The notes under the pieces are model-generated. The model was given only the letters and a program-made list of their open reading frames with translations. It was not told the origin of the DNA and did not search any database. Shown here piece after piece: positions 1 through 8,000 of a DNA stretch of 44,218 nt (positions within the stretch are counted from its first letter, which is position 1; each line of letters begins with the position of its first letter). Source of the stretch: an uncultured Lachnospiraceae bacterium (lineage in GTDB: Bacteria > Bacillota > Clostridia > Lachnospirales > Lachnospiraceae); the NCBI GenBank assembly GCA_902476265.1, contig CABSCP010000040.1, forward strand, positions 1 to 44,218. The letters are read 5' to 3'. Position numbers and translations under genes: made by a program.

Positions 1-89
1 TTGTATACTTTCGGATCACCTCCCGATTTCGCCTTCTGCCATATTGGCAAGAACGATCCTATCAATCACATACGATATCCGATTTCTTA

Positions 90-118
90 TTGTGATCGGT
101 CAGGAAATCCGATACAAT
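90..118 (+). promoter_or_regulatory. Sigma-A-type promoter for the Ltp-repeat gene
   Basis: A -35 TTGTGA (90-95), a 17-base spacer and a -10 TACAAT (113-118) lie about 30 bases upstream of the start codon at 150. A strong ribosome site, AGAGGAGGG, lies at 135-143. Seen by inspection; no experimental start is known. The first 89 bases contain no gene that I can support. Confidence 0.6.
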
Positions 119-149
119 AGAACTATCAAACAAAAGAGGAGGGTTTCTT

Positions 150-1148
150 ATGGCACTTATCAAATGTCCCGATTGCGGGAAAGAATTTTCAGATCAGGCA
201 TCGGCTTGTCCCAACTGCGGAAGGCCAAATACACCGATGACAGATCCGCTGTCCCAAAACAGGGAGGGCTCCTTAAACCAACGGTATCGCTCCCCTGATT
301 CCATGCCGGACAAAAACTCCGGACTGAGCATTGCCGCTCTCGTGCTTTCCATTCTGGGCTGCACCTTTCTTATAGGGGCAATCCTCGCCATCATTGATTT
401 ATCCAAAAAAGACACCTCCAAAAAACACGGATTATCAAAGGCGGCGCTGATTATCTGCGGCGTTTGGCTGATCATCTCCGTTATCGGCTCCTTCAATAGC
501 GTTAAAAATCCGCCGTCTCTTTCTTCGAGCGTCACTGTGGAACAGGAAAGCACGGTGATAGAGAAAACAGAGGTCAAAAAAACCGCACCGGAGGATACGG
601 ACAAGGGTCTGCCGGAAAAAACTCCGCCATCAGATGCCGAAACAACGCAAGGTACTGTTCCCTCTGAGACTCTTCCTGAAGGTAATGCAGAAAGCGTTCC
701 CGATACCGCTGCAAAAGAAACGGTGGGACAAAAAAATGCGCTCCGTTCCGCAAAATCATACCTTGATTTTTCCGCCTTTTCCTACAACGGGTTAATCGGT
801 CAGCTGGAGTATGAAAATTATTCCCACGAAGATGCCGTTTATGCGGCGGATAACTGTGGCGCGGACTGGAACGAACAGGCTGCGAAATCCGCGAAGTCTT
901 ATTTAAACTTTTCCGCCTTTTCCTATGACGGTTTGATAAAACAGCTGGAATATGAAGGCTACACCCATGAACAGGCGGTATACGGCGCGGACAGCTGTGG
1001 CGCAGACTGGAACGAACAGGCTGCGAAATCCGCGGAATCCTATCTCAGCTTCTCCTCCTTTTCAAGAGACGGTCTGATTGACCAATTGGAATATGAGGGT
1101 TTTACCCATGATCAGGCAGTATACGGCGCAGAAGCAAACGGCTACTGA
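150..1148 (+). CDS. Zinc-ribbon membrane protein with three Ltp-type repeats
   Basis: 332 residues. The N-terminus is a zinc ribbon with two CxxC pairs (Cys6/Cys9 and Cys20/Cys23). Two hydrophobic segments follow at about residues 56-78 and 95-116, resembling DUF4190-type membrane proteins. A low-complexity Ser/Thr/Glu/Pro linker then leads to three repeats of about 47 residues (from about 197, 245 and 291), each with a SYLxFSxFSxxGLIxQLEYE core. This matches the Ltp 'host cell surface-exposed lipoprotein' domain, known from the superinfection-exclusion lipoprotein Ltp of a Streptococcus thermophilus prophage. The likely topology is a cytoplasmic ribbon and external repeats. The start is fixed by a strong ribosome site. 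Function in this host is unknown; a cell-surface role is inferred. Confidence 0.8.
   Translation: MALIKCPDCGKEFSDQASACPNCGRPNTPMTDPLSQNREGSLNQRYRSPDSMPDKNSGLSIAALVLSILGCTFLIGAILAIIDLSKKDTSKKHGLSKAALIICGVWLIISVIGSFNSVKNPPSLSSSVTVEQESTVIEKTEVKKTAPEDTDKGLPEKTPPSDAETTQGTVPSETLPEGNAESVPDTAAKETVGQKNALRSAKSYLDFSAFSYNGLIGQLEYENYSHEDAVYAADNCGADWNEQAAKSAKSYLNFSAFSYDGLIKQLEYEGYTHEQAVYGADSCGADWNEQAAKSAESYLSFSSFSRDGLIDQLEYEGFTHDQAVYGAEANGY
855..1034 (+). repeat. Direct DNA repeat inside the Ltp-repeat gene
   Basis: The 39 bases at 855-893 recur at 996-1034 with one mismatch. The offset is 141 bases, exactly 47 codons, equal to one protein repeat. Such near-identity at the DNA level points to recent duplication or gene conversion of the repeat unit, so repeat number may vary between strains (inference). 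Confidence 0.8.
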
Positions 1149-1187
1149 AAAATGCCGATCATTTTTTGAAAGAAAGGTTTTGAAACG

Positions 1188-2330
1188 ATGAACGCCCATT
1201 CCTTCCTCCCGTTAAAGCGGATTTTTTTGAGAATGAAAAAGGAGCCTGTTCTCACAGCCTCCGCATTCTGCATGTTAATCTCCATGGTTTTCGTGCCGCC
1301 GTCTATGACATATCTGACCTACATCGATTTCCGGGTGCTGGCGCTTCTCTTCTGCCTCATGGCGGTGGTGGCGGGCTTACAGCGCTACGGGCTGTTTACC
1401 TGGATGGCGCAGATTTTGCTGACCGGGAAAAAAAGACGGCGGCTTTTGTTTCTGTTACTGATCCTGCTGCCCTTTTTCACCTCCATGCTGGTGACCAATG
1501 ATGTTTCCCTGATCACTTTTGTCCCCTTTGCCATTCTGATTCTGGAACTGACGGGCCAGCAGGAATACCTGATCTTTGTGGTGGTGATGCAGACCGTTGC
1601 CGCTAATCTGGGCAGCATGGCTACCCCGGTGGGCAATCCGCAGAACCTCTTTCTGTATTCCCGGTTTGAACTGTCGGCAGGCGCTTTCTTCGGAACCGTC
1701 CTGCCTTTTGCGCTGGCAGCTCTCCTTCTGGTATCGGCGAGCGTGTTTTTCTGCCGGGACCGGGAGTTTACCATTTCCTTTCCGGAGGATGAAACTCCCA
1801 AAAACGCAAAACGGCTGTTTCTGTATCTGGCGCTGTTCGTCCTCTGTCTGCTGTGCGTTTTTCATGTCCTGGCCTATGGCGCGCTGTTTTTGATCGTGTG
1901 CACCGTCCTGTTGGCAGCGGATCAATCCTTGTACCGGAAACTGGACTATGGACTGCTTTTGACCTTTGTCTGTTTTTTCATCTTCGCAGGGAACATCGGC
2001 GCTGTGCCGGTAATCCGGGGTTTTCTGCAAAAGCTGTTGTCCGGCAGCCCGCTTGTGACAACTGCTCTGGCAAGCCAGGTCATCAGCAATGTGCCGGCCG
2101 CCGTTCTGCTTTCCGGATTTACGGAAAACTGGAAAGCGCTGCTATTGGGCGCCAACATCGGCGGTCTCGGCACTCCCATCGCTTCTCTGGCAAGCCTGAT
2201 CTCCTTTCGGCTGTACATGAAAACAAGAGACGCTTCCGCCGGAAAATATCTGGCTTTTTTCACCGTCATAAATGTGGCCGGGCTGGCGCTGTTTCTGGGG
2301 ATTGCCTGTCTGACGGGGGGTGACCTGTAA
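1188..2330 (+). CDS. SLC13/ArsB-type ion transporter permease
   Basis: 380 residues, almost entirely hydrophobic, with about ten membrane segments. The fold pattern is that of the ion transporter superfamily (SLC13, CitMHS, ArsB, NhaD). A 'FFTSMLVTNDVSLITFVPF' block near residue 100 resembles the re-entrant-loop region with the VTND motif, and a second copy, 'SQVISNVPAAVLL', lies near residue 300. Asn-Pro and Asn-Asp pairs in these blocks are typical of the family. The substrate (dicarboxylate, citrate, arsenite or another anion) cannot be read from the sequence. It follows the Ltp gene by 39 bases and probably shares its transcript. It ends only five bases before the convergent SIS gene. Confidence 0.75.
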   Translation: MNAHSFLPLKRIFLRMKKEPVLTASAFCMLISMVFVPPSMTYLTYIDFRVLALLFCLMAVVAGLQRYGLFTWMAQILLTGKKRRRLLFLLLILLPFFTSMLVTNDVSLITFVPFAILILELTGQQEYLIFVVVMQTVAANLGSMATPVGNPQNLFLYSRFELSAGAFFGTVLPFALAALLLVSASVFFCRDREFTISFPEDETPKNAKRLFLYLALFVLCLLCVFHVLAYGALFLIVCTVLLAADQSLYRKLDYGLLLTFVCFFIFAGNIGAVPVIRGFLQKLLSGSPLVTTALASQVISNVPAAVLLSGFTENWKALLLGANIGGLGTPIASLASLISFRLYMKTRDASAGKYLAFFTVINVAGLALFLGIACLTGGDL

Positions 2331-2335
2331 AAATC

Positions 2336-3382
2336 CTATGCCTCCTTTGCCATAATCTTGCTTCCCCAGCGGAATTTTCCCGCCGTGATCCCTTTTCTTT
2401 TGGCAAGACAGTCCGCCAGCAGCTGAACCGGCACGATCTGACAAAGCGGCGCCAGGTATTCGTCCACGGTTTCCAGCCGGATGACAAAAAGGCCGGCCCT
2501 CTCTTTGACCGCACCGGCTTCGTCCGTGATCAGCACCGCCATGCCGCCCTTTTCTACAATGCTTTCCGCCATGGCGATATTCATTTTGGCTCCGGGACCG
2601 GAAGGGGCAAAAATGACCGCCCGAAATCCCGGTTCCGCCATTTCCAGCGGCCCGTGCTTAAACTCCGCCTCATCAAAGGCCATGGCCGGAATCTTCACAA
2701 TTTCCCTTAGAAAAAGCGCTCCGGCCTGTACGCTTCCCAGGCTGTAGCCGCGTCCTAAAACCGCGGGCGCTGTACAGTTCTCTAAAAACGGCTTCAGTCT
2801 GTCCGTCAGCTTTTCCGGTTCCGCCAGTGCCCGCTCCAAAACCTCTGCCGCGCCGTAGAGCGCTGTGAGCATATCAGCCGTCCCCTCTCCGGAAAACTGA
2901 GCCGCCAACAGCATTGTGAGGCAGACTGACGCCAGATAGGTCCGGGTGGTGACCGCTTCTTCCTTTCTCACATAAAGCGGAAGCACGATCTGTCCCCGTT
3001 TTGCAAGCGTGCTGTTTTCGTCGTTTGTGACCGCCACAACCATCCTGTCTTTTGGCAGTTTTTCGATCAGCCGCACCGTTTCCGCGCTCTCTCCCGATTG
3101 AGAAACCAACACCAGCAGCGTATCTTTTGTGAGACATTCCTTTTCGTAATAAAGCAATTCCCCGGTGGAAATCACCTGATTATCCACCCCATGCTGTTTC
3201 AGATAAATGCCCGCGCCTATCGCGCAGAAATGGGAGCTTCCCATGCCGGAAAAAATCAGTTTTCCAAATGCAGCCTGGCCGGCCTTCTCAATCTCTTTTA
3301 AAATACCGGCTTCCTCATACCGTTTTAAAGCTGCTTTCAGCTCTGCAGCCTGAGCGCAGACATCCTCCAGATAAGTGCTCAT
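2336..3382 (-). CDS. Double-SIS sugar-phosphate isomerase/deglycase-like protein
   Basis: 348 residues from ATG at 3382, chosen because AGGAGG lies ten bases upstream; an ATG at 3421 just after the kinase stop is the alternative. Two SIS domains are arranged as in the isomerase half of GlmS, with no glutaminase domain. Visible signatures are 'GMGSSHF', 'SQSGESAET' in SIS 1, and 'GRGYSLGSVQAGALFLREI' followed by 'EFKHGPLEM' in SIS 2. The KHGP motif is conserved, but the Lys that matters for GlmS isomerisation is replaced by Phe in 'GALFLREI'. That points away from GlcN-6-P synthase and toward FrlB-like or AgaS-like deglycases. It is the last gene of the operon, directly behind a PfkB kinase, the same pairing as FrlB/FrlD. 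Confidence 0.8.
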   Translation of the reverse strand: MSTYLEDVCAQAAELKAALKRYEEAGILKEIEKAGQAAFGKLIFSGMGSSHFCAIGAGIYLKQHGVDNQVISTGELLYYEKECLTKDTLLVLVSQSGESAETVRLIEKLPKDRMVVAVTNDENSTLAKRGQIVLPLYVRKEEAVTTRTYLASVCLTMLLAAQFSGEGTADMLTALYGAAEVLERALAEPEKLTDRLKPFLENCTAPAVLGRGYSLGSVQAGALFLREIVKIPAMAFDEAEFKHGPLEMAEPGFRAVIFAPSGPGAKMNIAMAESIVEKGGMAVLITDEAGAVKERAGLFVIRLETVDEYLAPLCQIVPVQLLADCLAKRKGITAGKFRWGSKIMAKEA

Positions 3383-3421
3383 ATTTTCACTTCCTCCTAT
3401 CTTTCCATCCGATTTTCCCAT

Positions 3422-4432
3422 TTATAATATCGGCGCTTCCCAATCCTGCCCGCTGCCGATATAGATTCCCGCACTGCGGTTGCCAAGCTTTAATGCTTCC
3501 TGCAGGCTGATGCCCTTTAACAAACCGCTGCAAAAGCCTGCGTTAAAATGATCTCCTGCGCCGGTGAGGATCTTCGGTTTTTCCACAAACGCTGCTTTGT
3601 CCCGGAAAGTATTGTCCCCCTGAAAGCACTCCGCGCCCTCCCGTCCGTGGATCACAATGATTCCGCCGGGAATGAAAGCGGCAAGCCGCCTTCCGGCTTC
3701 TCCGCAGCTGAGCGCTTCCCCAAAGCAGCGCTGTCCCAGCAGGACGGCCTCTTTTTGATTGCATCCGATCACCACCGTATGCCTCTTTGAAAAATCCTGC
3801 AAAAGCCCTGTCAGCTCCATCACGTCCTCTCTGCTCCTGGCCGAAAAATCCGCCAGATCAAAAAACAGGATTCTGTGCCTGTCCCTGATTTCTTCCTCCA
3901 GGTGAAGCAGAATATCGTTCATATGCAAAAAAGCGCTCCAGTTCACAATTCCGATCAGTTCACAGCCCTCCGCAAGACTGCGCAGCGTATGCGGCGCAAT
4001 CCGTTCCCGGATCTCCTGCCAGGTCAGTTCCATGCTGTTTAACTGCCCAAGCATCAGCTTTCCGTCCGACAATTCCAGCGCCATACACTGGCTGGCCGGA
4101 CCGATACTGATCCATTCCACCCGCCGCTTTCCGGTTTCCATCAGATCCTCACAGCCGTCCAGCAGACCCACACAGGTGACCTCTGCGCCCAAAGCAGCCA
4201 TGGCTCCTGCCATGAGCGGCCCGTTTCCCCCTAAGGCCGCTCTTTCCCTGCAGATTTCCATATCCGCGCTCCTGCCGCGGTTTTCCTGTAAAAAAGCGCC
4301 CAGCTGTTCCATCCGCTCCCAATACCGAATGCCCGATGCCGTCCTTTTTTGAACCGGACGGAAGATCTCATCCCGATATCCGTCAAATCCGATCAAACAC
4401 TTTTTCCTCATCTTCCTCCCTTTTTCCCTCAT
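3422..4432 (-). CDS. PfkB-family carbohydrate kinase
   Basis: 336 residues. The ribokinase/PfkB fold is shown by the N-terminal di-glycine segment 'AALGGNGPLMAGAMAALG' and the C-terminal signature 'LTGAGDHFNAGF', in which Asp294 of GAGD is the expected catalytic base. The family phosphorylates a hydroxyl of a sugar or sugar-like compound with ATP. The ATG at 4432 overlaps the upstream permease stop as ATGA, so translation is probably coupled; an in-frame ATG at 4411 is also possible and would begin right at the first beta strand. Sitting between a transporter and an SIS protein, it most likely phosphorylates the product made by the lyase of this operon. The substrate is unknown. Confidence 0.85.
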   Translation of the reverse strand: MREKGRKMRKKCLIGFDGYRDEIFRPVQKRTASGIRYWERMEQLGAFLQENRGRSADMEICRERAALGGNGPLMAGAMAALGAEVTCVGLLDGCEDLMETGKRRVEWISIGPASQCMALELSDGKLMLGQLNSMELTWQEIRERIAPHTLRSLAEGCELIGIVNWSAFLHMNDILLHLEEEIRDRHRILFFDLADFSARSREDVMELTGLLQDFSKRHTVVIGCNQKEAVLLGQRCFGEALSCGEAGRRLAAFIPGGIIVIHGREGAECFQGDNTFRDKAAFVEKPKILTGAGDHFNAGFCSGLLKGISLQEALKLGNRSAGIYIGSGQDWEAPIL

Positions 4433-5316
4433 CCTTTGACAGAACCCACCATGACGCCCTTTACAAAATACTTCTGCACAAAAGGATAGACTACAAGAAT
4501 GGGCAGAGTCGTGATCACAATGGTGGCGGCCCGAATGGACTGGGACGGCGGCACCACGTCCAGGGAATTATAGGCTTCCGCCCCCAGATCGCCCACACTG
4601 GACGCGGCAGTGATGATATTGCGCAGAATATTCTGCATCGGCAGAAGCGGCGTCTTGTTAATATAGAGCATCGCGTCAAACCAGGCATTCCAGTGGCTGA
4701 CCGCGTAAAACAGGCCGATTGTGGCGATGGAGGCCTGGGAGAGCGGCAGCACCACTTTCCAAAGGATCTGTATATCATTGGCGCCGTCGATCACCGCCGC
4801 TTCTTCCAGGCTTTTGGGTATCGCATAGAAGAAATTCCGCATGATAAGCAGATTCCAGGTATTGATCAGACAGGGCAGCACCATGGACCATCTGGAATCG
4901 ATCATTCCCAGCCCCTTCACCAGAATGAACGTGGGGATCAGGCCGCCGGAAAACAACATGGTAAAAAACACCAGCGCGGTCAGAACAGTGCGACCCTTCA
5001 GATTCTCCCTGGAAAGGCCATAGGCCAATGTGATAGTGAACACCAGGTTCAGAACCGTACCGATAATTACCCTGAAAAAGGTATTGCCATAAGCGCGCAG
5101 AATATTTTTCCCGCTGGCAAACAACATCTGATAAGCGGAAAAATCAAATTCCTCCGGTATGATGATAAAGGTGCCCCTCCGCGCGATTTCCGCCTCGCTG
5201 ACGAAGGAAGTCATCAATACGGTAAAAATGGGCACAAGGATCAAAAACATAAACACGCACATGACCAACACGTCCACCATCTGAAAAACATGTTCGCCGG
5301 AAATCTTCTTTTTCAT
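4429..5316 (-). CDS. CUT1-type sugar ABC transporter permease (LplC/YtcP-like)
   Basis: 295 residues and six membrane segments. The EAA loop 'EAAVIDGANDIQILWKVVLPL' region near residue 185 is the site that contacts the ATPase. The C-terminus 'QKYFVKGVMVGSVKG' is typical of MalG/LplC-like subunits. The start is ATG at 5316, overlapping the stop of the preceding permease gene (TGATG), with GGAGGG nine bases upstream; the codon before it is GTG. It forms the inner-membrane pore with the next gene upstream. No ATPase gene is present, so a shared MsiK-like ATPase encoded elsewhere is expected. Confidence 0.9.
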   Translation of the reverse strand: MKKKISGEHVFQMVDVLVMCVFMFLILVPIFTVLMTSFVSEAEIARRGTFIIIPEEFDFSAYQMLFASGKNILRAYGNTFFRVIIGTVLNLVFTITLAYGLSRENLKGRTVLTALVFFTMLFSGGLIPTFILVKGLGMIDSRWSMVLPCLINTWNLLIMRNFFYAIPKSLEEAAVIDGANDIQILWKVVLPLSQASIATIGLFYAVSHWNAWFDAMLYINKTPLLPMQNILRNIITAASSVGDLGAEAYNSLDVVPPSQSIRAATIVITTLPILVVYPFVQKYFVKGVMVGSVKG

Positions 5317-6245
5317 CACCAGATGCCCTCCTGTCCCAGTTTTTTCGTGATTCTGTTCGTCCCCAGCACCAGGATCAGCGAGATCACCGAAGTGAACAGA
5401 TTCACCGCCGCCGCAAAGGAATAATTCTGATTCACCACGCCTTCCCGGTATACGTAGGTGCTGATAATATCGGCCGTGGAATAGATTTGCGGAGAATATA
5501 AGAGCAGCACCTTTTCATAGCCGAGGTTTAAGATCGTGCCTACCCGGAGAATCAGCATGATCGTGATGACCGGCATGATTCCGGGAATCGTAATGCTCCA
5601 CATCCTCCGAAATACCCCTGCGCCGTCCACCATCGCCGCCTCATACAGTTCTTTGTCGATTCCGGTCATTGCGGCAATAAACACAATGCTGTCCCATCCG
5701 ATGCTCTGCCATACCTCCGATACCGTATAGATGGTGCGGAACCATTCCGGCTGCCCCAAAAACGGGATCGCTTCTCCGCCAAAGGCCGCGACAATGGCAT
5801 TCACCAGGCCCCCGTCCACAGAAGTGAGCGTCCGGATCATGCCGCAGACAATCACTGCCGACAAGAAGTGGGGCAGGTAAGAAACTGTCTGCACCGTCTT
5901 TTTGAAATGCTTTCCCCGCAGCTCATTGATCAGAAGCGCCAGCAAAATAGCAAACGGGAAACTCCATATCAGGGAATAAATGCTTAAAAGCAGCGTGTTT
6001 TTGATCAGCCGCAGACAATACACCGACTTAAAAAATTTCAAAAAATGCTTCATTCCCACCCAATCGGATGTAAAAATCCCCTGGATTCCCCAAAACGGTT
6101 TATAATCCTCAAAAGCAATGACGATGCCGAACATTGGCAGATAGCAGAAAACGAGATACCACAACAGGCCGGGCAGCATCAGCAGATAAATAAACCGATC
6201 CCGTTTCAAATAGTACCATAAGGGTTTTTTTCTCTTTTGCCTCAT
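5316..6245 (-). CDS. CUT1-type sugar ABC transporter permease (LplB/YteP-like)
   Basis: 309 residues, six membrane segments. The N-terminal 'YLLMLPGLLWYLVFCYLPMFGIVIAF' region is characteristic of LplB/YteP-like permeases that import oligosaccharides or modified sugars in Firmicutes. The EAA loop reads 'YEAAMVDGAGVFRRMWSITIPG'. The start ATG at 6245 follows an AAGGGAG ribosome site. It pairs with the permease at 4429-5316 and the lipoprotein at 6337-7986. Confidence 0.9.
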   Translation of the reverse strand: MRQKRKKPLWYYLKRDRFIYLLMLPGLLWYLVFCYLPMFGIVIAFEDYKPFWGIQGIFTSDWVGMKHFLKFFKSVYCLRLIKNTLLLSIYSLIWSFPFAILLALLINELRGKHFKKTVQTVSYLPHFLSAVIVCGMIRTLTSVDGGLVNAIVAAFGGEAIPFLGQPEWFRTIYTVSEVWQSIGWDSIVFIAAMTGIDKELYEAAMVDGAGVFRRMWSITIPGIMPVITIMLILRVGTILNLGYEKVLLLYSPQIYSTADIISTYVYREGVVNQNYSFAAAVNLFTSVISLILVLGTNRITKKLGQEGIW

Positions 6246-6264
6246 TTCATTTCTCCCTTAAACA

Positions 6265-6294
6265 TACAGGCAGCCGATTGTCCGACTGCCTGTA
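6265..6294 (-). promoter_or_regulatory. Intercistronic hairpin between solute-binding protein and permease
   Basis: TACAGGCAG (6265-6273) pairs with CTGCCTGTA (6286-6294), nine base pairs around a 12-base loop that can close partly. Read on the minus strand it comes just after the binding-protein stop codon and has only a weak T run. Such hairpins commonly protect or partly terminate the upstream message so that the binding protein is made in excess over the permeases (inference from known sugar ABC operons). Confidence 0.55.
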
Positions 6295-6336
6295 CATGAT
6301 GAATGTTGCCCGGCAATACGGCCGGCCTCCGGCAGG

Positions 6337-7986
6337 TTACTTTTGCTTGAGTTCATTGTACTGTCTGGTATATTCGTCAATATAAGTCCCCAGCCCCATC
6401 TGGTAGCATTCATCGATAAATTTATCCCAGGTGTCAAAAGAACGTGTGCCATACACAAATTTCATCAGCTCTTCATCCTTATAGGTGTTCAGATCATTCA
6501 ACGTGGGAATATTCTCCGCCAGCGCCACCGTATCCCAGTTGATGCCGGTCTCTATTCCGGGCGCGATGGTTGCGTCGAAATCATCCAGGTGCTCCTGCAG
6601 CCAGAGATTTTCTATGGTCTGAATGCCTTCATCATCATATTCCGTGGTCTCAATCTCCAGCGGAAGCGCCAGTGAAACCAGGAAATCACGGGCATAGGTA
6701 GGGCCGCCCTCCAGCGGAATCACCGCCTTGTTTTCTTTCGCATTTTCCACATCCGGATTGTATTCCCAGTACCTTCCTTCCGGGCCGTACATTTCAACCG
6801 TATAATTTTCCCAGTCAAAAGACCAGTCCACAAATTTCATCAGCGCTTCGGGATGCTTACATTTGCTGCTCACCAGCATACCGCTGGTGCCGCCCAGCGC
6901 CCTTGTCTGTATCAGATTTCCGTTAGGTCCGATAATGCCGGGTTCGTTAATCCCGAAAACATACGTATGCTTGCTTCTGTCGAAATCTTTAAGATTTTCC
7001 CGCAGAACCGGCTCATTTACCATGACTCTGGAATACCAGACAGCGGATGCTCCTGTAGCGCCTTTGGCAATCTGCTGTTTGATGGTATCCACATCCATGG
7101 TAAAGCCTTCTTTATGGATGATGCCGTCCTTATACCACCGATTGAGCTGTTTTAAAAAATCGGGATAGCCGTCGGCGATCCATTCCGGCTTCACCTTACC
7201 GTCCGTCTCATCCAGCCATTTTCCGTTACCGGTTTTTACAAAACCGCCGAGGAAAACGGATTCCACCCGGTCCAGCGCATCTCCGGAACCGCCTTTCTCC
7301 ACAATCAGCGGAATCGTCTCTCCGTTTCCGTAAGGGTCCAGTTCTTTGATTTTATACAGATAGTCGTTGAGCTCGTCAAAGGTTTCGGGCATCTTCATTC
7401 CTGCAAGATCCAGCCAGTCATTCCGCACAAATACCTGATAAGGCGTGGTATCCGTCATTCGCGGGACTGCCCATATCGTACCGTCTTTATCCGTCATGCC
7501 GCTCCATGCGCCCCAGGAATCCCAGAGATCATACATCTCCTTTGCCTCTGGCGCCTTCACATAATCCGTCAGGGGCAGAATGATGCCGTCCTTTGCATAG
7601 TCGCTCCAGTTTCCCCACCAGGCGTCGATCTGATCGCCTCCTGCCAGCAGCAGATTCAGCTTTTCGGTTGCGGCCGCGCCGTCGGAAGGGGGCATGATGA
7701 TCTCCACTTTTACGCCCGTCTGCTCCAGAATGTAGTCCTGCATTTCCTTATAGATGGCGGTATCGCTGCCCGCCTCCGCGCCCACATTGGAAAATGCGCC
7801 GGAATTGTTATAAATGACCACCGTAGGTACTTCCTCATCCCCCTCATTTTTTTCCGCCTGCTGCGCGCCGCTTTCCGACTTTGACGCTTCCGTCTGTGCA
7901 TCCGGCGCCTTCTGCCCGCATCCTGCGGTCAGACCTGCAGCCATTGCCGCTGCTGTCAATAAAGCCAATACGTTCCTTTTTTTCAT
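6337..7986 (-). CDS. Lipoprotein solute-binding protein of an LplA-like sugar ABC transporter
   Basis: 549 residues from ATG at 7986, preceded by AGGAGG with an eight-base spacer; an upstream in-frame start at 8007 lacks a good site. A lipoprotein signal peptide ends in a GLTAGC lipobox, so the protein should be anchored outside the membrane by Cys23. An acidic, Ser/Ala-rich linker follows. The length (about 550) and the 'YNNSGAF' start of the mature domain match the large cluster of LplA/YtcQ-type binding proteins rather than the 420-residue MalE type. It should capture the substrate of the 2336-11021 operon. Ligand unknown; given the sialidase and lyase next to it, a sialylated oligosaccharide or a sialic acid derivative is the best inference. 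Confidence 0.85.
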   Translation of the reverse strand: MKKRNVLALLTAAAMAAGLTAGCGQKAPDAQTEASKSESGAQQAEKNEGDEEVPTVVIYNNSGAFSNVGAEAGSDTAIYKEMQDYILEQTGVKVEIIMPPSDGAAATEKLNLLLAGGDQIDAWWGNWSDYAKDGIILPLTDYVKAPEAKEMYDLWDSWGAWSGMTDKDGTIWAVPRMTDTTPYQVFVRNDWLDLAGMKMPETFDELNDYLYKIKELDPYGNGETIPLIVEKGGSGDALDRVESVFLGGFVKTGNGKWLDETDGKVKPEWIADGYPDFLKQLNRWYKDGIIHKEGFTMDVDTIKQQIAKGATGASAVWYSRVMVNEPVLRENLKDFDRSKHTYVFGINEPGIIGPNGNLIQTRALGGTSGMLVSSKCKHPEALMKFVDWSFDWENYTVEMYGPEGRYWEYNPDVENAKENKAVIPLEGGPTYARDFLVSLALPLEIETTEYDDEGIQTIENLWLQEHLDDFDATIAPGIETGINWDTVALAENIPTLNDLNTYKDEELMKFVYGTRSFDTWDKFIDECYQMGLGTYIDEYTRQYNELKQK

Positions 7987-8000
7987 CCAAATACCTCCTT

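Noticed and set aside
14..24. GGATCACCTCC, identical to the core of the 16S rRNA 3' end
   Set aside because: No other 16S sequence surrounds it. On the minus strand it is simply a strong ribosome site, perhaps for a gene starting left of the window.
2320..2345. Terminator between the convergent SLC13 and SIS genes
   Set aside because: Only five bases separate the stop codons and no hairpin with a T run is visible there.
4336..5424. 362-residue open frame on the plus strand
   Set aside because: It lies opposite two well-supported permease and kinase genes, is rich in His and Gln, and has no ribosome site or family likeness.
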